Position numbers and translations under genes: made by a program. Below are positions 46,594-56,880 of a stretch of 64,000 nt of DNA, piece by piece. How positions within the stretch are numbered: position 1 is the stretch's first letter; each line of letters starts with the position of its first letter. The notes under the pieces were generated by a model. That model was not told the DNA's origin. It did no database searches and saw only the letters and a list, made by a program, of their open reading frames with translations. Origin of the DNA: Sipunculus nudus (lineage: Eukaryota > Annelida > Sipuncula > Golfingiida > Sipunculidae); contig CM049320.1 in the NCBI GenBank assembly GCA_026874595.1, positions 38,812,714 to 38,876,713 of the forward strand. The letters run 5' to 3'.

Positions 46594-47653
46594 CAGGGCT
46601 CAACATTAACATTTGAAAGTACTTGTCCATTAGGAAAAGTAATTGGCCCATCATGACTTTTTACTTGTACTACAAAATCATTGATTGCTGAAACAAAAAC
46701 AAAAAGTGTTCCACACCATTATTTTGCAACAATAAACATGTTAAAATGTTTGGTTGTTAAAAATATTTTTTTTGGTATTTGCACCAGGGTTGGGTTCAAA
46801 TGCAACTTGGCGCATTTAAATGCAAATGCAAATGTTATGTTGTTTCCCCAAATGCAAATGCAAATGCAAATGCTTTACCACTCATTGCATTTAAATGCAA
46901 ATGCAAATGCATTCAGATTTTTTCAAATGCAAATGCAATTGCATTTAAGTGCTTTTAAATGCAAATGTCTATATATTTACTACCGTATATAAAATACTTT
47001 TTATCTGTAGAAAATAATAAACAAAAACCTTTTTGGATCATTTTTTATTATATAATAACAGCTAGCTACCCTTCCATGCATTCAAATTCATTACATTGAG
47101 CAAATCGAATATAGCTACCCATATGGTAAGCTCAATTGTCCAGCATCCAACAAGAATTGTATACAACTACATGTTTTTGCTGCATGCAAAATGACAAAAT
47201 ATTAAGAATTTGCATTTGACATTTGATTCACATTTCAAATGCAAATGCAAATGCCTATTATTTTTAAATGCAAATGCAAATGAATTACATCAGTCTGACA
47301 ATTAAATGCAAATGAAAATGCGGGCTTTTCAAAATTTTTGCATTTAAATGCAAATGCAAATGTGCAACATTTAAATGCAAATGCAAATGCATTTGCATTT
47401 GGACCCAACTCTGATTTGCACAGATAAATATACAGGTGATTTAAGATAAGAGGTGCTACAATATAATGAATATATGGCTTGAAAGAATATGGCTACTGAT
47501 GATAGGTTAAGATCAGACATATGGGCTAAACTTTTATATTACACACCCTTGCCCAGCAGCGCAAGTTGGAGTCAACTTTCAGTTGCCCTACCACCATTTT
47601 CTGGAATTTTTACTTGCCCAGGGCAAGCAATTAACATTTTATGTCAAGCCTTG
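46594..47653. mobile_element. Old hAT-like element interrupted by a younger one
   Basis: The left terminus CAGGGCTCAACATTAACATT (46594) and the right terminus, inverted, CAAGGCTTGACATAAAATGT (from 47653) are degenerate inverted repeats. GGGCAAG/ACTTGTCC phrases follow inward on both sides. This is the layout I recall for a widespread hAT-type element starting CAGGGCTCGACATTAA. No clean 8-bp duplication remains (CATAATTC versus AACTGGAA), consistent with age. The two halves (46594-46794 and 47414-47653) are split by the AAATGC-rich element. Confidence 0.5.
46795..47413. mobile_element. hAT-type element built of AAATGC/octamer repeats
   Basis: The left end CAGGGTTGGGTTCAAATGCA and the right end, inverted, CAGAGTTGGGTCCAAATGCA match at 18 of 20 positions. 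Both are flanked by a perfect 8-bp duplication, ATTTGCAC (46787-46794 and 47414-47421). Much of the interior is (AAATGC)n in both orientations, including GCATTTAAATGC palindromes, so the POU octamer ATGCAAAT occurs many times. A small non-repetitive AT-rich core lies near 46970-47190. There is no transposase. Confidence 0.9.
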
Positions 47654-48593
47654 AACTGGAAAAATAACATAAATGAAAAATATAGTTTAACACCTCCTAG
47701 GGGATGTAGAATGTTTGATAATGAATGACTTGATAATTCATCTTCTACTGATTTAATGGTATCACCAGGTGAATGAACATGCCACTGATAATAAATGTGT
47801 CAATTTGGTTTACAACCTAACTATAATTGGAGGTCAACGAACTCTTAAGGTAAACACAGAATGCACAAGGAGTGCCACTAAAGTCAACCTTCATAAAAAT
47901 ACATGTATACCTGATGGCAATGCCCGCTGAAATAAATGCAGTAATATGACACGAAAACACACAGGCATTGCCCTATATGGAGGTCATTGAACCCAAGGTG
48001 CAGACATCTAGCTATGATAAGAATGTACTACACACATGCAACCCTCCCCTTAGATACAAAGGTTCCTTGATGGGAGTGAGGAGCGCAGCTTTATACGTAC
48101 ACAGTCCATCGCTTCTACAAGATCAATTTCCTGTTGTCAATGACTGAGACAAATTTCCAGTGAATTCTAACATGAAAAGAAAGCAGACTTAACCTAAAAT
48201 AATTAAGCCATAAGAAAAGATACCGTGGGTGCGTCTATTTAAATTATATTCTTTTTAGCCAAATGTTTTTAGCAGAAGAAATGTTCAGTCCTAAAAATAA
48301 AAAAGATACATGCTTATCACTGCACAGAGAAAATGAAAATAAAAATGCTATAAACAAGTCAAAGTATCTGTTCTCCTGGGGTGGTTATTGTCTCAAAACT
48401 CAATACCAGTGCCAAACTGCAGGACATGTGTCCAGCTTCATATGTTTAATACATCTATCTCTTGTAAATATTGTGTTTTCTTGAAAATGTGCACTTCCTT
48501 GGTATCTTAATATGATAAGAGTAAAAATTAATATCTTTTATGCCAGAGCACCACAGGCACATGAAACACCAATCTAAAACTAGAATACGGGTA
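47654..48593. other. Unassigned stretch
   Basis: No repeats or exons recognised. Confidence 0.45.
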
Positions 48594-49838
48594 GTCGACA
48601 AGCGACTACGTGTATCCGCCAAAATCAGAGAAGGACGGGTGAAGTGAGGCATTGATTGAGTGGCAAGGGGATATAGAGTTACATGTGTTAAATATTAGAA
48701 TGGATCTCTGCCACATAAACATGATTGTAGGTGGCGCCACCTGTTATTTGAACGAGAAACTATCCAAGATATATACACATGCAAAATTTCATGTGGAAAA
48801 GTCAAACCACTGCAGAGATATGAGTAATTTTATCCCACAGCAGACAAACAGATGGACGCTGTGCAAAAATGGCTGCAGGGGGTGCCACCATTTTTGTTCA
48901 TGTTATAAAGCTATCCAAGGGCTACATTTGTGTAAAGTTTTTTTCCTGATTGGTCAAACGGTTCCCGAGATATGAGCTTGGATGCCTGCAGCATAAACGT
49001 GAATGTAGGTGGCGCCACCTGTCATAAAATCAAGAAAGCTATCTAGAATGTAAACACATGCCGAATTTTAGGTGAATTAGTCAAACCACTGCAGAGATAT
49101 GAGTGATTTTAACCAAAGGCAGATTAACAAATGGACACTGTGCAAACATGGTTGCAGGTGGCGCCACCTTTTGTTGTGTATGTTATAAAGCTATCAGGCC
49201 TTGGGTTAAAATCACTCATATCTCTGCAGTGACTTGACTAATTCACCTGAAATTTAGCATGCGTATACATCCTGGATAGCTTTTCTGATTTTATGACAGG
49301 TGGCGCCACCTACATTCAAGTTTACGCTGCAGACATCCAAGCTCATATCTCAGGAACCGTTTGACCGATCAGGAAAATTTTTTTGCACAAATGTAGCCCT
49401 TGGAGAGCTTTATAACATACACGGAAAATGGTGGCACCACCTGCAACCATGTTTGCACAGTGTCCATCTGTTCGTCTGCCTTGGGTTAAAATCACTCATA
49501 TTTCTGCAGTGGTTTGACTAATTCACCTGAAATTCGGCATGCTTATACATCCTGGATAGCTTTTCTGATTTTATGACAGGTGGCGCCACCTACAATCAAG
49601 TTTACGCTGCAGACATCCAAGCTCATATCTAGGGAACCGTTTGACCGATTGGGCCAAAATTTTGCATGTGTATAAATCTCACATAGCTCTTTATCATACG
49701 CAAAACTGGTGGCGCCACCTGCAGCCATGTTTGCACAGCTCCCATCTGTTTGTCTGCCATGGGATAAAATATCCATGCTAATATGCAACACTTCACCCGT
49801 TCCACTCTGATTTAGGCGGATACAAGTAGTCGCTTGTC
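48594..49838. mobile_element. Foldback element with eight GGCGCC-centred palindromes
   Basis: The ends are inverted: GTCGACAAGCGACTACGTGT...GGGTGAAGTG (48594-48647) against CACTTCACCC...AGTAGTCGCTTGTCGA (49790-49840), about 50 bp with few mismatches. The interior is a large palindrome around 49195-49200. Each arm has two ~280-bp subunits, for example TTGGGTTAAAATCACTCATA at 49201 and 49481, inverted in the left arm. AGGTGGCGCCACCT or a close variant sits at 48729, 48877, 49007, 49156, 49298, 49429, 49578 and 49707. Spacings 148-130-149-142-131-149-129 mirror about the centre. Frames in both arms encode similar short peptides (I-V-G-G-A-T-C) as a result of the symmetry, and are not considered genes. 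No clear target duplication. Confidence 0.85.
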
Positions 49839-52235
49839 GAATGGTAACACAAAGGTACTACAACAGAGAGCTAGGTGATTACATTTGAATGGTAACACAA
49901 AGGTACTACATCAGAGAGCTAGGTGATTATTTTTGAATGGTAACACAAAGGTACTACATCAGAGAGCTAGGTGATTACATTTGAATGGTAACACAAAGGT
50001 ACTACATCAGAGAGCTAGGTGATTACATTTGAATGGTAAAACAAAGGTACTACATCAGAGAGCTAGGTGATTATTTTTGAATGGTAACACAAAGGTACTA
50101 CATCAGAGAGCTAGATGATTACATTTGAATGGTAACACAAAGGTACTACATCAGAGAGCTAGGTGATTATTTTTGAATTGTAACACAAAGGTACTACATC
50201 AGAGAGCTAGGTGATTACATTTGAATGGTAACACAAAGGTACTACAACAGAGAGCTAGGTGATTACATTTGAATTGTAACACAAAGGTACTACATCAGAG
50301 AGCTAGGTGATTACATTTGAATGGTAACACAAAGGTACTACATCAGAGAGCTAGGTGATTACATTTGAATGGTAACACAAAGGTACTACATCAGAGAGCT
50401 AGGTGATTACATTTGAATGGTAACACAAAGGTACTTCATCAGAGAGCTAGGTGATTACATTTGAATGGTTACACAAAGGTACTACAACAGAGAGCTAGGT
50501 GATTACATTTGAATGGTAACACAAAGGTACTACATCAGAGAGCTAGGTGATTACATTTGAATGGTAACACAAAGGTACTACATCAGAGAGCTAGGTGATT
50601 ACATTTGAATGGTAACACAAAGGTACTACAACAGAGAGCTAGGTGATTACATTTGAATGGTAACACAAAGGTACTACATCAGAGAGCTAGGTGATTTCAT
50701 TTGAATGGTAACACAAAGGTACTACATCAGAGAGCTAGGTGATTACATTTGAATGGTAACACAAAGGTACTACAACAGAGAGCTAGGTGATTACATTTGA
50801 ATGGTAACACAAAGGTACTACATCAGAGAGCTAGGTGATTACATTTGAATGGTAACACAAAGGTACTACATCAGAGAGCTAGGTGATTATTTTTGAATGG
50901 TAACACAAAGGTACTACATCAGAGAGCTAGGTGATTACATTTGAATGGTAACACAAAGGTACTACATCAGAGAGCTAGGTGATTATTTTTGAATGGTAAC
51001 ACAAAGGTACTACATCAGAGAGCTAGGTGATTACATTTAAATGGTAACACAAAGGTACTACATCAGAGAGCTAGGTGATTACATTTGAATGGTAACACAA
51101 AGGTACTACAACAGAGAGCTAGGTGATTACATTTGAATGGTAACACAAAGGTACTACATCAGAGAGCTAGGTGATTATTTTTGAATGGTAACACAAAGGT
51201 ACTACAACAGAGAGCTATGAGATTACATTTGAATGGTAACACAAAGGTACTACATCAGAGAGCTAGGTGATTACATTTGAATGGTAACACAAAGGTACTA
51301 CATCAGAGAGCTAGGTGATTACATTTGAATGGTAACACAAAGGTACTACATCAGAGAGCTAGGTGATTATTTTTGAATGGTAACACAAAGGTACTACATC
51401 AGAGAGCTAGGTGATTACATTTGAATGGTAACACAAAGGTACTACATCAGAGAGCTAGGTGATTACATTTGAATGGTAACACAAAGGTACTACAACAGAG
51501 AGCTAGGTGATTACATTTGAATGGTAACACAAAGGTACTACATCAGAGAGCTAGGTGATTATTTTTGAATGGTAACACAAAGGTACTACAACAGAGAGCT
51601 ATGAGATTACATTTGAATGGTAACACAAAGGTACTACATCAGAGAGCTAGGTGATTACATTTGAATGGTAACACAAAGGTACTACATCAGAGATCTATGT
51701 GATTATTTTTGAATGGTAACACAAAGGTACTACATCAGAGAGCTAGGTGATTACATTTGAATGGTAACACAAAGGTACTACATCAGAGAGCTAGGTGATT
51801 ACATTTGAATGGTAACACAAAGGTACTACATCAGAGAGCTAGGTGATTACATTTGAATGGTAACACAAAGGTACTACATCAGAGAGCTAGGTGATTACAT
51901 TTGAATGGTAACACAAAGGTACTACATCAGAGAGCTAGGTGATTACATTTGAATGGTAACACAAAGGTACTACATCAGAGAGCTAGGTGATTACATTTGA
52001 ATGGTAACACAAAGGTACTACATCAGAGAGCTAGGTGATTATTTTTGAATGGTAACACAAAGGTACTACATCAGAGAGCTAGGTGATTACATTTGAATGG
52101 TAACACAAAGGTACTACATCAGAGAGCTAGGTGATTACATTTGAATGGTAACACAAAGGTACTTCATCAGAGAGCTAGGTGATTATGGTTGAATGGTAAC
52201 ACTAAGGTATTACATCAGCGAGGTTATTACTGTTG
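49839..52235. repeat. 48-bp satellite array (49 exact-length units plus a degenerate end)
   Basis: GAATGGTAACACAAAGGTAC begins each unit. Starts at 49839 and 52191 differ by 2352 bp, exactly 49 x 48, so there are no net indels. Units vary at a few sites: CATCAG or CAACAG, ACATTT or ATTTTT before the next unit, and rare GAATTG. The array starts immediately after the foldback terminus and decays at 52200-52235. All six frames have a stop in every unit. One + frame gives repeated ATG-14 codons-TGA mini-frames with TGAATG overlaps. Confidence 0.97.
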
Positions 52236-52489
52236 AACCAATATAGGTCTACAACCAGCTGAAGCTTCCTATCCCAGACTGCACTATCTTCAGACATCAG
52301 CCAGGGGGTTACATCCTTGCAGGTTGAAATACATGGTGTGCATCAACCAATGTCAGGCAAATTATATGCAACACTTTAAAATGCAAGGTCAGTTTGACTG
52401 AAAAAGAAACATGCAGCCCCAAGTAACAGGTAAAGGGGGAAAAAGAAAACTACAACTTCACGAGCAGGCTGTACTGGGATTAGAACCCA
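52236..52489. other. Spacer with tRNA B-box-like motif (- strand)
   Basis: On the - strand ATGGGTTCTAATCCCAG near 52470-52490 fits a tRNA B box and T arm (GGTTCRANNCC). It directly adjoins the ~55-bp array. The rest is unassigned. Confidence 0.4.
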
Positions 52490-52907
52490 TGATGAGGCCT
52501 TCAGACTGTCAACAGTTGAAGATTATGTAGTGTTATTGGTAGGACACAGAGGCCATCAGACCGTCAACAGTTGGAGATTTTGAGTGCTATTGATAAGACA
52601 CAGAGGCCTTCAGACTGTCAACAGTTGAAGATTATGTAGTGCTATTGGTAGGACACAGAGGCCATCAGACCGTCAACAGTTGGAGATTTTGAGTGCTATT
52701 GATAAGACACAGAGGCCTTCAGACTGTCAACAGTTGAAGATTTATGTAGTGCTATTGGTAGGACACAGAGGCCATCAGACCGTCAACAGTTGGAGATTTT
52801 GAGTGCTATTGATAGGACACAGAGGCCTTCAGACTGTCAACAGTTGAAGATTTTGTAGTGCTATTGGTAGGACACAGAGGCCTTCAGACTGTCAACAGTT
52901 GAAGATT
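52490..52907. repeat. ~55-bp array with 109-bp dimer unit
   Basis: Units alternate between GGCCTTCAGACTGTCAACAG + TTGAAGATTATGTAGTGCTA and GGCCATCAGACCGTCAACAG + TTGGAGATTTTGAGTGCTA. CAGACTGTC recurs at 52502 and 52611, a dimer of 109 bp. Read on the - strand the unit precedes a B-box-like motif, so it may be an amplified part of a tRNA-derived SINE head (anticodon-arm side). That origin is inference. Confidence 0.9.
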
Positions 52908-53003
52908 AGAATCTCCAACTGTTGACAGTCTGGAGGCCTCTATACCCTACCAATAGTACAAATTTATCTCCAACTGTTGACAGTCTGAAGGCCTCTGTGT
53001 CCT
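52908..53003. repeat. Inverted copies closing the 55-bp array
   Basis: ATCTCCAACTGTTGACAGTC followed by TGGAGGCCTCT, then a second copy at about 52965-53003, are reverse complements of the array unit. They start within a few bases of the last direct unit, so the junction forms a hairpin. Confidence 0.9.
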
Positions 53004-53544
53004 TGAAGTGGTTCCATTAATGAAATAAAATAGGAACCAGGATGAGAACAGACCAAACCCTATAAGGTAATGTGCAGATACATGTTTGATTTTTACCCAA
53101 TAAACTCACCATATCACAGCATATCACATGGATTTAATATCTCATTTGGTGCTCAGTGCCATCTAGGGCACATGCAGTGAAACAAAAGTAACTCCTGCCT
53201 AAGTTTGATAATTCTTTCACCAAATGAAACAACCTTTTTACAATCACTGATATTACAAATCTGATATGCAATTTCATAATTTCTCAAACAGAAACTGAAA
53301 TAAAAGGCTTGTCAAGCAAAATCCAAGACTCTTGGACTTGTGTCAAGAAACAAATCCCCTTTTTTGGTGACATGAACTTGGGACTGGATTTTCCTATACT
53401 CTGTCATAAACTGTCACTAGGTCTTGGATGTCAGCACTCAAGAAGCCAAGCAGAAAAGTTAAAAAGCGTTAAAGTTTAACTTTTCCATCCCCTGGAATGT
53501 CACAGTTGAATATTTAAAAAAAGATAAAACGGGAATATACTATT
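53004..53544. other. Unassigned stretch
   Basis: No features recognised. Confidence 0.45.
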
Positions 53545-53800
53545 GAAAGGACATTCCATCACACAATAAGAGTACTGCAGTGGTGCACAATATGTCCGTC
53601 ATGTCTTGTGACCTCTGACCTAATAAAATATGCCTGGGATTTGCCGAGAATTTAATTCCGTAGAGTTTCTTGAAAATCCATCAAAGCCCTTATAGGTTTT
53701 TATGGCAACACTAAAAGTTAACAGATAGAGGGACACATAGAAGAATGGATGGACCGTTGGTATACCATGACACATCCTGTCTATGGCCAGACATATAATA
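53545..53800. repeat. Dispersed repeat family C, copy 1
   Basis: The order TCTTGTGACCTCTGACCTAA, TTTGCCGAGAAT, CTTGAAAATCCATCAAAG, AAAAGTTAACAGA, GGATGGACCGTTGGTATACC, ATGACACATCCTGTCTATGG matches 56463-56880. The terminal GTTGGTATACCATGA phrase is typical of one widespread mollusc-type repeat, as I recall it. Confidence 0.75.
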
Positions 53801-54740
53801 ACACAATTAATGCTTTTTAAAGAAAAATGACTTTCCGAACAGCTGGTACCCAGAGGTGGATTTGGACTCTGAGCCTCATGGACTCGTGACCTGCACTCAT
53901 CCAGGCTGGACTCAGACTTGGATAAGAGTAGGCTCCATCAGAACCCTTCATACTCTTTGTGATATTATATTTCTTAAAAAAAAGTGTAGGTCTTCATTTT
54001 TTACCGATTAAACACAGACCACGTGTACATCATCCTCAATTAAAATCAAACAGATGAAAGGAACATGTGGTGTTCAGCTACAACACACTTTATTAATGTT
54101 AGATAATGAGAGCGTCTGGGTCGGCAAGTGTGAAGCTCAGACTAATTTAAATTCAAGGTTGATCATTATAACAAGGTCGCCCAAAGCTGGTGGGATGCCA
54201 TGGGCATGTTTGTAGGGCAACATATGTTTAGCCTATATCTTGTGATGCTTTTTTTATTTATGGGCATGCTTCTGCAAATAACAGCTCTGTAGATGCAGGA
54301 CTTTTATCAATATCCTTGACTGACAAAAATATGCTTGACCTTCACTTACTTATGTAAAAGCATGTAAACAAGAAGCTGATAAGAATATATTAGGCATGCA
54401 CTCAAAGCCTGTGAAACCTATCTTACAGGTGTGTGTTGTGACCTTGACAAAGTATATCAATCACTGCCATGAACTGAAGTTTACTGCCATGAAATGTCTG
54501 GTTGTATGTGACCTTGAGAAAAATATGGATCACGGATGTTAGCAAATCGCATTCACGTGCGTGAAACACCTGAGCTGAGTGGGTATGTCCGAGATAAAAA
54601 TTGGGTCATCATGGTGACAAGCCTGTAAAGTGGTCGCCAGCGGAGAGTGCCAAGGGTTTTACCACTCAGCTGTCTAGGCCCCAAGAATAAGATGGAAAAT
54701 GTTGTAAATTAACTTGAATATTTTATTATTCCATTATAAC
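53801..54740. other. Unassigned stretch with GGACTC-rich phrases at left
   Basis: 53850-53960 (CAGAGGTGGATTTGGACTCT, CATGGACTCGTGACC) and 54755-54900 (AGACTCAGACTTGG, CAAGGACTCAGGACTAAGAC) share GACTC/GACTTG wording and may be halves of one worn element. I could not align termini. Confidence 0.3.
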
Positions 54741-56059
54741 ATATTTTTTTTATAAGAACAATGAGACTCAGACTTGGTTTTCAAAAGACTCCAAGTCAAA
54801 CATAAGCAGTTACTGTGAGGACTTAACTTGAAGCTCAAGGACTCAGGACTAAGACTCCACTGGGTTATGCTTGCACTCAGCTTGGATACAAAAACAGCTC
54901 ATCTATACTATAGGAAAAAAAGTAGTGATTGCCTTTGTTAAAAAAATTAACACACTGGGTTAATGAACTCTGTTGAGGTTTATTCCACCTCTGTCATACA
55001 TCTGTTTGTACATACACACATACACCAATTCACATATCATGCCATGGCATGTCCTTTTTTCCTACCAAAACAACTGATATTCTTTCACACATTGTTACTT
55101 TTATGATGCCTTTAACAAAGCCTTTGATCCCATTCAGGGGCCTAAGCAAACCAGATGTTGTTAATAGAGGGCCAGTGGGAATCAATGTCATCTGCCTTTG
55201 ACAAATCAATGATTTGACACTTTTTTATGTATGGAGAGAATCCCCTTGAATGATCGCAGTCTTAATCTCGTCAGACAGGTGACAGCCAGTCTCAAAAGAT
55301 CTCAATGGATAATACATTTTCAAAGCATACTGAAAAATAAGCCATTGTATTTTATTAATCTGTCGCAAATGTGTCGATTCCAATGACCTTGGTAAGAAAG
55401 TTTAAACAGATGCCAGCATGAACACTAATTGGCAGATGCGTCACAAAAATTAAACACCCAGAAAATAAAAAAAAAAAAACAATATTCCTTGAAGTTTTTT
55501 TTTCTCACAGAATCTTGTCATATGACTCCTACTCTCACTGCTTTTTGCCCTATTTGTATTATTTTCACAAAGATTGCTAATGTCTTAGATACTTTCCTTA
55601 TTCTTCAAAGAATGGCTCATATGTTTTTTTTACACCTAACATGAATTATCTGCAATTGTTGAAAATCAAATACCCTATAGCTAAATGTTTATATTATAAT
55701 CTAGTCTTCCTGTATTGTAGGGCCAAGGAATGTGTGGCCCTGAAATTTAAGCTCTGGTGTTTATTTTAAAAAGTTCTGAGTTGGAGGTAACCACCCTATG
55801 TATATACATCTGCAGGATACCATGCTGCATTTTGGACTGCATGACAAGGCAGTAGCACACACTTCTATCCATTTATATCCTGGTGTTAACCGGGCCTGGT
55901 GACTACTGCACCTGCAGGCCCTGTATGTATAATCATCCCTATAGCTGCCTGCGTCATACAACCAAAGAACCCTCCAAAAACTTCATTATTTTGAGGATGA
56001 TGTGGCCATGGGGCATGGCCTTCCCAATCAGCCTGCAGGGCACTCACTTTGGGTTTAAG
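54741..56059. other. AT-rich stretch, no firm features
   Basis: No exon, RNA gene or transposon end is confidently recognised. Confidence 0.4.
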
Positions 56060-56170
56060 CTGATCTTTTAACAAATCTGACCACCTCAGCTGAGATTCAA
56101 ACCTTGCATCTTGAATATATTTAGATTCATGCATGCAATGGCAGAGGTGTGCACTGAGAGCTCCTTGGTT
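56060..56170 (-). mobile_element. Degenerate tRNA-derived SINE-like head (- strand)
   Basis: On the - strand AGGTTTGAATCTCAGCTGAG + GTGGTCAGATTT parallels GAGTTCAAATCTCAGCCGAG + GTGGCGAGGTTT of the SINE at 42866-42895. The first ten bases fit a B box. The A-box side is not convincing. A 101-codon - strand frame (56191-55886) overlaps it and is unrecognised. Confidence 0.35.
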
Positions 56171-56462
56171 TCTCCAGCACTGGAAGTACAAGATCTCTTA
56201 ATCCAGCAAGAATTTGACAAACACCTAATGGTTCTAGAGGTTGCAATAAACCTGTGCTATCCTCCTGCTGTTTCAATGATATTTACTACCCTGACAGTCA
56301 CATGTATATAATTTTAACTGCTGTTTTATAATAAAGCAATTCTTATACCAGGCAGTGGTCTTCATTCTAATGTTTGGTGTTTTCACCTGAAACAGAATTT
56401 TAATTGTGTCACAATGTCATACTGATGTCAAGTGTTTTCACCTGAGATTTTCACCTGAGAAA
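56171..56462. other. Unassigned stretch
   Basis: No features recognised. Confidence 0.4.
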
Positions 56463-56880
56463 TTCAATTGTGTCATAATGTCATAAAGAGGTCAAGTTGA
56501 TAAGTCATCATGGGCCCACCAAAGTCTTGAGACTTCTGACCTAATTAAATGTGCATGGAATTTGCTGGAAATCCAACTTATATGAGATATAATATTAATT
56601 AACATTTCTGTTGAGTTTTATCAAAATCCATCATATCCTAGTGAATTAATGTGGCGACACCACGAAGTAGTCTTGTGACTTCTGACCTTATAATATTCGT
56701 GGATTGTGCCGACAGTCAAACTGGGGCAAGATAATCTACTAATAAGTAGTTATGGTGAGTTTCATGAAAATCCATCAAAGTTATCATAATGATACTAAAG
56801 TTAACACAAGAACGAACAGACTGATGGACGTTGGGTATACTTGGGTACACCATAATATGCCTCATCATAGACAGGCGTAA
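56463..56880. repeat. Dispersed repeat family C, copy 2 (about 1.7 units)
   Basis: The unit AGTCTTG.GACTTCTGACCT appears twice (about 56522 and 56671), as does TGAGTTT.ATCAAAATCCATCA (about 56612 and 56757). It ends GATGGACGTTGGGTATACTT, GGGTACACCATAATATGCCT, CATCATAGACAGGCG. This is collinear with 53545-53800. Confidence 0.75.

Noticed and set aside
48652-49791. Frames with shared V-G-G-A-T-C peptides in both arms of the foldback
   Set aside because: The similarity comes from the palindromic DNA. Frames are short, lack a domain and are interrupted in the other subunits.
49839-52190. Serial 15-codon mini-frames, ATG to TGA, one per satellite unit
   Set aside because: Each unit ends its frame with a stop and lacks any initiation context. 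It follows from the 48-bp length being a multiple of three.
49839-52235. CRISPR-like regularity of a 48-bp repeat
   Set aside because: There are no unique spacers, the repeats are directly contiguous, the genome is eukaryotic and no cas-like genes are present. It is a satellite.
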